Positions 7,522-16,344 are shown, counted from the first letter of the stretch. The stretch is DNA of 64,000 bases from Planctomycetota bacterium (GCA_024280885.1 JAJRPF010000029.1:1-64000), one strand, 5' to 3'. Program-made: numbers and translations. The notes: a model not told the origin generated them from the letters alone.

Positions 7522-7909
7522 GGAATTGCGCATAACCGGTCGGCACGGAAGCATGGCGGATGACACGCGTGAGTACATCGAAGCGAAGCTTTCCTCCATG
7601 GAGCGCTTCAATCGGCATGCGCGCTCGCTCGAGGTCATCTTCGACGAAGACCATCTCGCGAAGACTGTCGAGGTCATTGCACACATTGATCACGGTGCGC
7701 CGGTCGTCGTCCACGCGCGCCACGAGGACGCGCACGCCGCGGTCGATCTGGCCCATGACAAGCTCGAGAAGGCGCTACGGCGTCTCAAAGAGCGCACCGA
7801 GGATCGACGCAGGGGCAAGGGTGATCCGGGCGTGGCAGCACACCTACCGATTGATGGCCCGATTGACGATGACGATTCCGCGCAGCCCGCACCTGCGGAA
7901 GAAGAGTGA
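7520..7909 (+). CDS. hpf: Ribosome hibernation promoting factor, short-form
   Basis: HPF binds the 30S decoding region and drives ribosome inactivation in slow growth. The 129-residue protein starts MELRITGRHG and contains the beta-alpha-beta-beta-beta-alpha S30AE fold segments (DTREYIEAKLSSMERF, VEVIAHIDHGAPVVVHARHEDAHAAVDLAHDKLEKALRRLKE). The ~60-residue C-terminal dimerisation domain of long HPF is absent; instead there is a charged, acidic tail. GTG 7520 follows a duplicated GGAG site. Its stop overlaps the Shine-Dalgarno of ptsN. hpf next to ptsN and downstream of rpoN is a widely conserved arrangement. Confidence 0.93.
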   Translation: MELRITGRHGSMADDTREYIEAKLSSMERFNRHARSLEVIFDEDHLAKTVEVIAHIDHGAPVVVHARHEDAHAAVDLAHDKLEKALRRLKERTEDRRRGKGDPGVAAHLPIDGPIDDDDSAQPAPAEEE

Positions 7910-7917
7910 GGCTCCCC

Positions 7918-8394
7918 GTGTCCGACAACCGCATCAGCTCGTTCATCTCGCCGGAGCGCATCTTCACGGATATCGCGCCCGGGGAGCGCGACGACGTCAT
8001 CAAGTCCGTAGTCGAGCGCCTCTGTGCGTCCGGTGCGATCGACGAAGAGAAGACGACGACCGTGTACCGCGCCGTGCTGCAGCGCGAGCGCAAGGGGTCC
8101 ACGGGCATTGGTCGTGGGATCGCTATCCCCCACTGCAAGACGTCGGCTGTCGAGTCCCCGATCGTGGGCTTCGCCAAGCCTGTGGAACCGATCCCCTATG
8201 GCGCCACCGACGGCGCGCCGGTCCATAGCCTGTTCTGCGTGGTCTCGCCACTCGACGCAGCGGATACGCACGTCGCCATCTTGCGCTGGATTGCTGGCAT
8301 CGCTCGCAACGACTACTACGCCAAGCTCCTCTCGACGACCAGCGATCCGCAGAGTCTGTTCGAACTCTTCCAGGAGATCGATGGCGTTGCCTGA
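7918..8394 (+). CDS. ptsN: Nitrogen-type PTS IIA protein (PtsN/EIIA-Ntr)
   Basis: This fructose/mannitol-type EIIA receives phosphate from HPr/NPr and acts as a regulator rather than a transporter component. The 158-residue product has the phospho-acceptor in GIAIPHCKTSAV (His72) and the downstream VEPIPYGATDGAPVHSLFCVVSP block of the PTS EIIA type 2 domain. GTG 7918 is preferred over GTG 7906 because GTGAGG, which overlaps the hpf stop, is a well-spaced Shine-Dalgarno. ptsH overlaps its end by 14 nt. No sugar permease is encoded nearby, which fits a regulatory relay. Confidence 0.93.
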   Translation: MSDNRISSFISPERIFTDIAPGERDDVIKSVVERLCASGAIDEEKTTTVYRAVLQRERKGSTGIGRGIAIPHCKTSAVESPIVGFAKPVEPIPYGATDGAPVHSLFCVVSPLDAADTHVAILRWIAGIARNDYYAKLLSTTSDPQSLFELFQEIDGVA

Positions 8395-8710
8395 GAGCGG
8401 TGAGGCCGGCGAACCGGTTGCTGACGCGGTGACTGACACGGCTCTTCAGGCCTCCGCCGACGTTCTCGTGACGAACGAGCAGGGGTTGCATTTGCGCCCG
8501 GCAACCGAGTTCGCACGTCTCGCCATGGCCAGCGGCTGCGCCGTTCGCGTTCACCACGGGACGTCGAATGGCGACGGCTCCAGCATTCTCGAGCTGGCGA
8601 TGATGGCCATTCGCCCGGGCGCTCGCCTTCGCATCGAGGCCACCGGAGTCGGTTGCGAGCAAGCTGTGGCAGATCTCGTGGCGCTCGTCAAGCGCGACTT
8701 CTGCGACTGA
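8381..8710 (+). CDS. ptsH: Phosphocarrier HPr/NPr
   Basis: HPr carries phosphate from EI to EIIA. The core is recognisable from VLVTNEQGLHLRPATEF, with the active-site His37, through SSILELAMMAIRPG to the C-terminal helix. Ser68 sits where the regulatory Ser46 of Firmicute HPr lies, with a fitting 31-residue offset from the histidine. The 109 residues include a ~25-residue Ala/Glu-rich N-terminal extension before the fold. It starts at ATG 8381 inside the end of ptsN. No HPr kinase gene is visible in this window. Confidence 0.92.
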   Translation: MALPESGEAGEPVADAVTDTALQASADVLVTNEQGLHLRPATEFARLAMASGCAVRVHHGTSNGDGSSILELAMMAIRPGARLRIEATGVGCEQAVADLVALVKRDFCD

Positions 8711-8834
8711 GCTGCGAGGGCGATCACCCGCCCGCGACGCACCAACCGGCGAGGCGACGACGTCGAAGCCTCCGATCGCCCGCCGATCGCGTAGAGTCGT
8801 GGCGTGTTCTGTGGGCGCATCGTCGGCGCGGCGC

Positions 8835-8879
8835 CGTGTTGGCCGGGATCGTGTTGGCCGGAACCGTGTCGGCCGGAAG
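8835..8879 (+). repeat. 15-nt tandem repeat x3 upstream of ptsI
   Basis: CGTGTTGGCCGGGAT, CGTGTTGGCCGGAAC and CGTGTCGGCCGGAAG follow one another (8835-8849, 8850-8864, 8865-8879). The array ends about 20 nt before the ptsI ATG, just upstream of its CAGGAGAG ribosome-binding site. Confidence 0.85.
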
Positions 8880-8899
8880 AGTGTGCAGGAGAGTTCGGC

Positions 8900-10633
8900 A
8901 TGGAGATCTACACCGGAGTGCCGGTCAGCCCCGGGGTGGCGATCGGTCGCGTGTTTCTGCTTGAGACAGAAGAACGCAGCGTTCCTGAGCGCCACGTCCC
9001 TGCAGCGGAGATCGATGCTGAGCTCGATCGTCTCGATGCCGCGCTCAGCGAGGCGCGCGAGGGTCTCTCCGGCCTGCTGAACGCCTCGGGCGTCAATACG
9101 GAGATGTCGGCGATCTTCTCGACCCACGACATGGTCCTGCAAGATCCGAAGTTGCGCGACGAGCTCGTCGCGACGGTGAAGGACTGCCAGGTCTCCGCGG
9201 AGTTCGCTGTCGCCCGTTTCTTCGACGGCCTGGTGGAGCGCTTTCAGCAACTCGAAGACCAGTATTTCGCGCAGCGCGCGTCGGATATGCGGGATATCGA
9301 GCGTCGCGTTCTGCGCGCGCTGTTGGGCGATCGTCAGCGGAAGATCGCCGACCTCTCGGAGCCGGTCGTCATCGCGGCACATGACCTGACGCCCTCGCAG
9401 ACGGCGAACCTCGACGGTGGTCGCACGCTCGCGTTCCTCTCCGAAGTCGGTGGCCCGACGTCGCACACGGCGATCATCGCCCGCAGCATGGGCATGCCCG
9501 CAGTCGTCGGGCTCGGCGACATCACACAGCGCCTCGAGGATGGCACCGTCGTGATCGTGGACGGTAACCGCGGTCAGGTGATCGTCGATCCGGACCCCGC
9601 TCAGATCCGTCGCTATGAGCAGATTCTCGTGGGCGACGAGCGCCGCCGGCAGGAGCTGGACCGCGTTCGGGACTACCCGGCCGAGACGCGAGACGGCCAC
9701 GTGATCCGCCTGATGGGCAATATCGAAGTGCCCTCCGACGTCACGTCGGTGATCGAGGCCGGTGGCGATGGCGTCGGGCTCTTCCGGACCGAGTTCCTCT
9801 ACGTCGAGGGCAAACCGCCGCCGACGGAAGAGGATCACGTGGATGCGTACGTCGCGGCGTTGCGTCAGCTCGGCGGGCGTCCCCTCACGATCCGCACGTT
9901 CGACTTCGGGGCTGATAAGGTCACTCCCGATCCCAACGCAGCGCGCGAACCCAATCCCTTCCTGGGTAGCCGTTCGTTGCGTCTCTGCCTGGAGCGCCCG
10001 GGCCTCTTCATGCCGCAGTTACGCGCGATTGTGCGCGCGTCGGGCTATGGGGCCGTCCGCTGTCTCTTCCCGATGGTCTCGGGACTAGAGGATCTGCGGC
10101 GTGCGAAGGCGATGCTTGAGAAGGCGCGGGTCTCGCTGCGCACCGAGGGGCACTACGTTGCCGAGGACCTGCCCGTCGGGGTCATGATCGAGATCCCCTC
10201 CGCGGCGATCGTCTCGGACCTCGTCGTGGAAGAAGTCGACTTCCTCTCGATCGGGACGAACGACCTCATCCAATACACGTTGGCCGTCGATCGGGTCAAC
10301 GAGCGTGTCGCCTATCTCTATCAGCCGGCTCATCCGGCGCTGCTCCGGCTCATTACGCAGGTCGTCAAGGCGGGCATCGACGCGGGGCGCCCGGTGAGCC
10401 TCTGCGGCGAGATGGCCGGCGACCCGCTCTACACGATCCTTCTGCTGGGGATGGGGCTCCGGGAATTCAGCGTCTCGGCCCGCGCCATACCTGCGGTGAA
10501 GCAGGTGATCCGGCGGATCACTGTTGAGCAGAGTCGCGAGGCGACCGCATGGTGCGCGACGGCGACGAGTCACGAAGACGTCCTCGCCCGGTTGCGCGAG
10601 TCGCTTGGCGAGTTGGTGCCGTCCTTGGTCTGA
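8900..10633 (+). CDS. ptsI: PTS enzyme I (phosphoenolpyruvate-protein phosphotransferase)
   Basis: Enzyme I autophosphorylates from PEP and passes phosphate to HPr. The 577-residue protein has the N-terminal domain starting MEIYTGVPVSPGVAIGRV, the phospho-His motif GGPTSHTAIIAR (His189), and the PEP-binding barrel with FRTEFLY, RTFDFGADK, MIEIPSAA, FLSIGTNDLIQYTLAVDR and SLCGEMAGDP (active-site Cys). No N-terminal GAF domain is present, unlike PtsP. ATG 8900 is preceded by CAGGAGAG; the open frame upstream is made of repeat sequence and is excluded. With ptsN and ptsH it completes a three-protein relay beside rpoN. Confidence 0.96.
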   Translation: MEIYTGVPVSPGVAIGRVFLLETEERSVPERHVPAAEIDAELDRLDAALSEAREGLSGLLNASGVNTEMSAIFSTHDMVLQDPKLRDELVATVKDCQVSAEFAVARFFDGLVERFQQLEDQYFAQRASDMRDIERRVLRALLGDRQRKIADLSEPVVIAAHDLTPSQTANLDGGRTLAFLSEVGGPTSHTAIIARSMGMPAVVGLGDITQRLEDGTVVIVDGNRGQVIVDPDPAQIRRYEQILVGDERRRQELDRVRDYPAETRDGHVIRLMGNIEVPSDVTSVIEAGGDGVGLFRTEFLYVEGKPPPTEEDHVDAYVAALRQLGGRPLTIRTFDFGADKVTPDPNAAREPNPFLGSRSLRLCLERPGLFMPQLRAIVRASGYGAVRCLFPMVSGLEDLRRAKAMLEKARVSLRTEGHYVAEDLPVGVMIEIPSAAIVSDLVVEEVDFLSIGTNDLIQYTLAVDRVNERVAYLYQPAHPALLRLITQVVKAGIDAGRPVSLCGEMAGDPLYTILLLGMGLREFSVSARAIPAVKQVIRRITVEQSREATAWCATATSHEDVLARLRESLGELVPSLV

Positions 10634-11056
10634 CGCACCGCGTTCTAGGATCGTCGGCCGAAAGGGCGCGAAGACCTACCCGGTCTAGTTTGAGAGTCTG
10701 GCCTGAGATTGGCTGCGCTGCACGAAGCTCTTCGGCGCGCGCCGTGCGTGGGCCCCGGGTCGGACCCGAGGCGTCCTCACCTGATCCGTTCGGCCGGCCG
10801 GATTCTCGATTTGGGCGCTCCGGCGTCGCGAATCGCGACACGTCGTAGCGCAGTACACTCGCGGTCGCCGGCACGCCCGCGCGGCGCCTTCTCAGGCTCG
10901 CTTGCGCACGTCCTTGCGACGTGATCACAAGCCGCTTGCGGTCCGCGACGACCGACGACGTTTCGCAGAATCGACATTTGAACTCAACTCTGCGCGGTTG
11001 CTTTCCGAAGTGGATGTGTCGGCTCCCAAGGGGGAGCCCGGTTCGGAGGCAAGTTC
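10634..11056. other. 423-nt spacer before the pil operon
   Basis: No plausible gene is seen. It presumably holds the pil promoter: TACACT at 10854-10859 is a possible -10, but no convincing -35 lies 17 nt before it. A 7-bp hairpin GGCTCCC-loop-GGGAGCC (11021-11038) lies 18 nt before the pilM ATG, just upstream of its GGAGG ribosome-binding site (11046-11050), so it could tune initiation. CCCGGTCT near 10679 is reminiscent of part of repeat family A. Confidence 0.5.
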
Positions 11057-12097
11057 ATGTTCAAGAAGCAGAAGAGCCTGATCGGCCTGGATGTCGGCGC
11101 GCACGCGGCGAAGGCGATCGAGCTGACGCAATTCGGGCGCGAGTTCGTCATCACGGCCTATGCGCAGAGCGACATCGTCGCAGACGCCGCCAAGGCCGAC
11201 GTGATCGTGGACATGCTGCAGGGCCACGTCTTCCGTACGCGCCGCGTCGCCACGTCTGTCAGCGGGAAGTCGGTCATCGTGCGCTACCTGACGATGATCC
11301 AGATGTCCGATGCGGACCTGGACAACGCAGTTCGCTTCGAGGCGGACAAGTACATCCCGTTCGACATCGACGAGGTCGTTCTCGACGCGCAGAAGCTCGA
11401 CGATGGTGGCCGGCAGTTCGAAGGCCTCTCCGACAACGAGATGCGCGTTCTTCTCGTCGCGGTCAAGCGCAGCCTGATCGCCGACCACGTCGGCATGATC
11501 CAATCGGTCGGGCTCCAGCCTGACATCATCGACGTGGATGCGTTCGCGATCGGCAACGCCTTCGAGTTCCGCGCGGCCCGTGGCGCAACGGACGAACAAG
11601 ACGAACGCGTGACGGCGCTCATCGACGTGGGCGCCAACAAGACGAATATCAACGTCTTGCGCGATGGGGCGCTTTGCTTCACCCGTGAGATCTATCTCGG
11701 CGGTGATGACTTCACGTCCGCGGCCGCCAAGCGTCTCGGTTGTGAAGCGCATCAGGCGGAGGCGCTCAAGCGCCAGCCCGGCGACAACGTCGAGGCGTTG
11801 CGCGACGCCGTCCTACCGACGATCGATGACCTCGGCAACGAGATCCATCTGTCGTTTGACTACTTTGAGAACCAATTCGATCAACCCGTCGATGACGTCT
11901 TCCTTTCCGGTGGGGGCGTCCAGCTCTCACTGGTCGGTGAGACCTTCGAGAAGGTTTTCGAGAAGCGGACCCGCCACTGGGACCCGACCGAGAACATTCG
12001 CGTCGATGAGGACGCCGTGGACGTCCAGGCGCTCCGCGAAAACGCCGGCCAATTGGCCGTCGCGATGGGCCTCGCATCCAGGCTTCGAAAGGACTGA
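11057..12097 (+). CDS. pilM: Type IV pilus assembly protein PilM
   Basis: PilM is the actin-like cytoplasmic ATP-binding protein that docks the PilN tail and links the inner-membrane platform to the motor. The 346-residue product begins MFKKQKSLIGLDVGAHAAKAIEL, has the FtsA/PilM phosphate-1 motif, the EADKYIPFDIDEVVLD block typical of PilM, ALIDVGANKTNINVL (phosphate-2) and VFLSGGGVQL (adenosine motif). GGAGG lies 6 nt upstream. It is the first gene of pilM-N-O-Q, followed after 5 nt by pilN. Confidence 0.96.
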   Translation: MFKKQKSLIGLDVGAHAAKAIELTQFGREFVITAYAQSDIVADAAKADVIVDMLQGHVFRTRRVATSVSGKSVIVRYLTMIQMSDADLDNAVRFEADKYIPFDIDEVVLDAQKLDDGGRQFEGLSDNEMRVLLVAVKRSLIADHVGMIQSVGLQPDIIDVDAFAIGNAFEFRAARGATDEQDERVTALIDVGANKTNINVLRDGALCFTREIYLGGDDFTSAAAKRLGCEAHQAEALKRQPGDNVEALRDAVLPTIDDLGNEIHLSFDYFENQFDQPVDDVFLSGGGVQLSLVGETFEKVFEKRTRHWDPTENIRVDEDAVDVQALRENAGQLAVAMGLASRLRKD

Positions 12098-12102
12098 CCA
12101 CC

Positions 12103-12738
12103 ATGATCAGGGTCAATCTTCTGCCACCCGAGTACCGGAAATCCGGCGGCACGCCGATCGCGCGTTTCGTCGCGTTGACGCTCGGTGTCTTTCTGACCGC
12201 CACCGCCATGAGCGTGTGGGGCTACGTCCACTTTGGCATGCTCGCCGAAGTGCGTGACCGCCGCACGCAGATGGAGGAAGAGGTTGTCGGACTTCAGGCT
12301 CTCGCCGAGCGCTCGCAAGCGCTGCTCGCCGAGTTCAAGGAGTACCAGCGGCGCCGCCAGACGATCGAGGAGATCGATACCAACCGCATCGTCTGGAGTC
12401 AGAAGCTCGATCAACTCGCGGACCTTGTTCACAACAAGGGCGAGGTCGACGAGCACTTCGTGTGGCTCGCAAGCATGAAGTCGAGTGGCTCGCGAAAGCC
12501 CGGCTCCGGCGGTGCCCTGATGGTCGCCGGCTGGTCCGGCGGCGACGAACTCGAGAGCCTTGCCAACTTCAACGATGACGTGCGTGACTCCGGTGAAGAC
12601 TTCTTCGATGACTTCATGGCGATCGATCCGCCCCGCGGCGAGCGCGTGCGCTTCAACGACGGGCGTCTGCCCGAGCTGGCCTGGCGCTTCACGATGGGAA
12701 TGGATCTCAAGCCTCTCGGCTGGCGGGAGAAGCAGTAG
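12103..12738 (+). CDS. pilN: Type IV pilus assembly protein PilN
   Basis: The protein begins MIRVNLLPPEYRK, the conserved cytoplasmic PilM-binding motif. One transmembrane helix follows (~22-43), then a coiled-coil stretch (~48-95) leading to a periplasmic ferredoxin-like domain. At 211 residues the length is typical. It forms the PilN-PilO inner-membrane pair. The gene is 5 nt from pilM and ~30 nt from pilO. Confidence 0.93.
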   Translation: MIRVNLLPPEYRKSGGTPIARFVALTLGVFLTATAMSVWGYVHFGMLAEVRDRRTQMEEEVVGLQALAERSQALLAEFKEYQRRRQTIEEIDTNRIVWSQKLDQLADLVHNKGEVDEHFVWLASMKSSGSRKPGSGGALMVAGWSGGDELESLANFNDDVRDSGEDFFDDFMAIDPPRGERVRFNDGRLPELAWRFTMGMDLKPLGWREKQ

Positions 12739-12767
12739 CGCTCCGGCGCGCTGCGGGAGGAATGGCC

Positions 12768-14252
12768 ATGTCTAAGCTCAGCGAGAAGCACCGCTTGCTC
12801 CTCACGGTCGCCGGGTCACTGGCGTTCGTGGCGGGGTTCTGCGGACTGATCTGGTGGGATCTCGATCGCATCCACGCGGCCGAGATCAGCGACTCGAACC
12901 CAGAGGCCGCCGACATCGTCGACCAGGAACTCTGGGGCGAACGTCGGTGGACACAGGAACTGCAAAAGCAGATCGACGCGGCGCGCGCCGAGGCGGAACT
13001 CATCCCGCAGCGCGAGAAGGACGTGATCGTCTACCGCGAGATCGTTGCGCGAGACGCGGCCATCCTTCCCGGTGAAGCCGAGGTCACGGCCCTCACCACG
13101 ACCGTCGGAGATTTTGTGCGCATGGCGGGGGTCACGCTGACCAAGCTGGGCGACCTGAACACGTCGTCCGATGGCGAGGCGATCGCGACCATCCCGCTGA
13201 AGTTGCAACTCACCGGTTCGTTCGACGAGGTGCTGAAGTTCATCAACCTCTTCGAGACGCTGGATCGCATCGTCAACGTACGCGGGTTCAGCATCACCTC
13301 CGGCAAGTTCGACGGCGAAGGCCCGGAACGCAAGGCGCTGCACGCCGTCAATATGGACCTCGTGACGTACATCTACACAAGCACCGCTGGACTCGCCAAG
13401 CCGGTGGAGATCTCGAACTACGAGAGTCGAAAGAACGATCCGGACATCCAGAAGGCGATCCGGCAGCAGAAGGTCGCGTTCGTGGAGAAGTACCAGTTGC
13501 AGTCGCGGCTCAGCCGCCGCGACCCGCTGGTCGACCCGAGACGTAGCGAAGATGACATGCCCGACGGCCCCGACTCTGAGGATGCGGTGGCGCAGTCGGA
13601 GCTCGTCTCGGGACTGCAATTCGAAATCGAGATGCTGAAGGACGACGTTCGCCAGGAGCGCTTCTACGCTCGCAACAAGAAGTACGTGCCGCTTTCGCAG
13701 CTCACGCCGCTCGTGGACACGAAGTTCATTGAACTCAAGGCGGCCATCCTTGCTGCGGAGCCGAAGATCTCGATGCCCGACCTGCGCGAACTGCTCCATG
13801 ACGAGGTGGTGGTCCCTTTCGAGGACTTGCGGGCGCAGCGCACCGTCAAGGACCAGGCGAAGGTCATCGCCTATGACGATGTCCTGGGCTTCGTCACGAA
13901 GATGCGCGCCGACATGGATGCCATGAGATTCGACGAGGTCGTCTCCGGACACGACGCCTACCTGGGCCTGGTGACGGGCTCGGAAGTCAACGACGACGCA
14001 CACGATCTGGTCGTCGACATGGAGGAGATGCGCAAGGAGGCCGAGGTCACTCTCGACTTCGAGCGCCTGGATCTGCGCTATAGCGGCGCCATCTTGCAGC
14101 CGACTGGATCTGTAGTGCTCATCAACGGCAAGGCCACGCGTGTCGGGGACTTCGTCGACGCGGACGCTCGTTGCGAGGTGATCGACATCTCCAAGGAGTT
14201 CGTCACCTACGACTTCGATGGCTACGAGATCCGGGACCCGACGACCAAGTAG
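12768..14252 (+). CDS. pilO: Type IV pilus assembly protein PilO with PilP-like C-terminal extension
   Basis: Residues 1-205 look like PilO: a short cytoplasmic start, a TM helix (9-29), coiled coil (~58-95), and a ferredoxin-like domain containing LKLQLTGSFDEVLKFINLFETLDRIV. At 494 residues it is over twice the usual length. The rest has RDPLVDPRR (from 251), reminiscent of the RDPF region of PilP, a long charged helical segment, and a final ~60-residue beta-rich domain (LDLRYSGAILQPTGSVVLINGKATRVGDFV...) resembling the PilP/GspC homology region. No separate pilP exists between pilO and pilQ, so this could be a PilO-PilP fusion (inference). ATG 12768 is preferred over ATG 12762 because GGGAGG is correctly spaced. 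Confidence 0.88.
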   Translation: MSKLSEKHRLLLTVAGSLAFVAGFCGLIWWDLDRIHAAEISDSNPEAADIVDQELWGERRWTQELQKQIDAARAEAELIPQREKDVIVYREIVARDAAILPGEAEVTALTTTVGDFVRMAGVTLTKLGDLNTSSDGEAIATIPLKLQLTGSFDEVLKFINLFETLDRIVNVRGFSITSGKFDGEGPERKALHAVNMDLVTYIYTSTAGLAKPVEISNYESRKNDPDIQKAIRQQKVAFVEKYQLQSRLSRRDPLVDPRRSEDDMPDGPDSEDAVAQSELVSGLQFEIEMLKDDVRQERFYARNKKYVPLSQLTPLVDTKFIELKAAILAAEPKISMPDLRELLHDEVVVPFEDLRAQRTVKDQAKVIAYDDVLGFVTKMRADMDAMRFDEVVSGHDAYLGLVTGSEVNDDAHDLVVDMEEMRKEAEVTLDFERLDLRYSGAILQPTGSVVLINGKATRVGDFVDADARCEVIDISKEFVTYDFDGYEIRDPTTK

Positions 14253-14337
14253 TGAACAAGAAACACGTGATCGAAATGGCGGGGCGCCGCTGGGGCGACG
14301 CTCCGATCCTCAGAGACCCCTTCGGGAGGAAAGAACT

Positions 14338-16221
14338 ATGAAGCGCAATGCACGCTACGCGACCGCAGTCGTGCTCGGTGCGGCGGCCTTCGGACTGCTC
14401 GGGACGGCGCCTGCCGCCTTCGCGCAGGACCTGTCGGCCACCGGCGACCGGGATCGGAGATCAGCCGGCGATGTCTCTCTGGACATCATCGAACGTCCGC
14501 TGAAGGACGTCATCGCCTACATCCAGGATCGCACGGATACGAACCTCATTCTCTCTCAGGAGGCCGAGGGCGTACTGGTGACGGTCAAGGTCAAGAACCT
14601 GCCGTGGCGCGAAGCGCTCGAGGTCGTGGCGGAGCGCGCGGGCTGCCAGCTCGATGAGCGCAGCGCCAACCTCATCCGCATCGAGAAGCCGCCGCGCGTC
14701 TCGTTCGATTTCGATAACGCGGACGTGCGTATCGTGATCAAGGCCATCGCCGACATCGCGGGCGCGAACATCGTCGTCGGTCGCGAAGTCGAAGGCTCCG
14801 TCACACTGTCGCTGCACAACATCCCGTGGCAGGTCGCGTTGGACACGATCATCAAGACGCTCGGTTACACGATCGTCTACGAAGACCTCGGGATCTTGCG
14901 CATCGTCTCTCCCGCGAGCATCAAGGCGCAACTGGAGACGCAGGTCTTCCGGTTGAAGTGGGTTCGCCCGCAGTCGCCGTATCGCGCCATCATCGAGACC
15001 GAGATCAGCGAGAGCAAGATCAAGGCGGTCGGTGACACGGTTCAGGAGATCGAGAAGAACTTCAACATCCTCGTCGCGTTCGAAGCCGCGCTGGCACCCG
15101 AGGGGTCGGTCACGTACATCAAGGAGACGAACTCCCTGATCGCGACCGGCACCGCGCCCGCGCTCACCGAACTCGAGCGTCTCATCGCCCGCATCGACAT
15201 CGAACCAGCGCAGGTCTTCGTCGACGTCAAGTTCATCAACACCACGAACGAGGACTTCCTCGACATCGGTGTTAACCCGGGCGAGAACGGCCTGTCGGCC
15301 TCGATGAGCCTCGGCAAGATGCTGACTCGTCTGCCGTTCAGCATCGGCAGTGGTGGTTTCGAGGACAGCCTCACGCCGGGCCGCGCGCCGGACGGTTCGA
15401 GGGGGCTGCCGTTGCCCGTCCAACAGGGCGATGCGCTCTTTGACTCGCTCTTCAGCTACGGCACGTTGGACTTCTCGTCCACGAACCTCGCTCTCAACCT
15501 CATCAAGACGGACTCCAAGAGTCGCCTTGTGCAGGCTCCGAAGTTGGTTTGCCTGGACAATCAGGAAGCGAGCATCTTCGTCGGCGAGACCATTCGTTTC
15601 GCGCAGACCATCGCGACGTCGAACCAGTCCGGCGGCCTCGAATTCTCGATCTCCGAGGCGGACAGCAGCCCGGTGCAGACCGGCTTCCAACTGCTCATGA
15701 TCCCGCACGTGATCCCGGACCGCGACCAGGTGATGATGACGGTCATCCCGCAGCAACGCGCCCTGACGGGTACGAGTGCGGAGCAGCCGGGCTTCGACAC
15801 CTTCAAGACGGGTGCCGGTGGGACCACGGGTGAGCAGCAGATCTCGCTGCCGCGTGAGAGCAATGCAACGGTTGTCACACACGTCAAACTCAATAGCGGC
15901 GAGACAGCGGTCATCGGTGGCCTGCTCACCGATATCGAGACTCACACGGTCAACAAGGTTCCGTTCCTGGGTGATATCCCGGTTCTCGGGTATCTCTTCC
16001 GCGGCGAGCAGACGTCGAACAAGAAGAACAACCTCATCATCTTCATCACCCCGACGATCATTCGTGATGTGTCGCAGATGAAGGAGATCGTGGTCAACGA
16101 GTTGCGCAACCGCAAGGATCGCATCGAGTCCGAGCTGCTTGAGATCTACGGTGGCGACGATCTGGAGGGTGGCGATGTCACCGTTCCGCCGGCTGCCCCG
16201 AACCTCTCCGGTCCCAAGTAG
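14338..16221 (+). CDS. pilQ: Type IV pilus secretin PilQ
   Basis: PilQ forms the outer-membrane channel for the pilus. The 627-residue precursor has a Sec signal peptide (cut after AFA near 29), two tandem N0/STN-type repeats (~45-115 and ~120-190), an N1-like domain, then the secretin domain with VPFLGDIPVLGYLFRG and a C-terminal NLIIFITPTIIRD strand. The start ATG follows GGGAGGAAAG. It ends the pilMNOQ operon and is followed by a strong hairpin terminator. AMIN (peptidoglycan-binding) repeats are not obvious. Confidence 0.95.
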   Translation: MKRNARYATAVVLGAAAFGLLGTAPAAFAQDLSATGDRDRRSAGDVSLDIIERPLKDVIAYIQDRTDTNLILSQEAEGVLVTVKVKNLPWREALEVVAERAGCQLDERSANLIRIEKPPRVSFDFDNADVRIVIKAIADIAGANIVVGREVEGSVTLSLHNIPWQVALDTIIKTLGYTIVYEDLGILRIVSPASIKAQLETQVFRLKWVRPQSPYRAIIETEISESKIKAVGDTVQEIEKNFNILVAFEAALAPEGSVTYIKETNSLIATGTAPALTELERLIARIDIEPAQVFVDVKFINTTNEDFLDIGVNPGENGLSASMSLGKMLTRLPFSIGSGGFEDSLTPGRAPDGSRGLPLPVQQGDALFDSLFSYGTLDFSSTNLALNLIKTDSKSRLVQAPKLVCLDNQEASIFVGETIRFAQTIATSNQSGGLEFSISEADSSPVQTGFQLLMIPHVIPDRDQVMMTVIPQQRALTGTSAEQPGFDTFKTGAGGTTGEQQISLPRESNATVVTHVKLNSGETAVIGGLLTDIETHTVNKVPFLGDIPVLGYLFRGEQTSNKKNNLIIFITPTIIRDVSQMKEIVVNELRNRKDRIESELLEIYGGDDLEGGDVTVPPAAPNLSGPK

Positions 16222-16282
16222 TCCGATCCCGTAAGATCGACTGCGCAAGACTGGCGACAGACAGACTGACAATTCAGCGGCG

Positions 16283-16311
16283 AGGGCGCACGTGCATCGT
16301 GCGCCCTCGTC
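16283..16311 (+). terminator. hairpin terminator after pilQ
   Basis: A perfect 12-bp stem (CGAGGGCGCACG / CGTGCGCCCTCG) with the loop TGCAT stands 60 nt after the pilQ stop. The following sequence CCAATTTC is only weakly T-rich. Confidence 0.75.
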
Positions 16312-16312
16312 C

Positions 16313-16344
16313 AATTTCTCGACGGACCAATTTCCCGACGGAGT
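16313..16344. repeat. 16-nt tandem duplication after the pilQ terminator
   Basis: CCAATTTCTCGACGGA (16313-16328) is followed by CCAATTTCCCGACGGA (16329-16344), one mismatch. It directly abuts the terminator stem. Confidence 0.8.

Noticed and set aside
8123..9838. 571-codon minus-strand frame antisense to ptsI
   Set aside because: The opposite strand encodes a complete enzyme I; the antisense product has no recognisable features.
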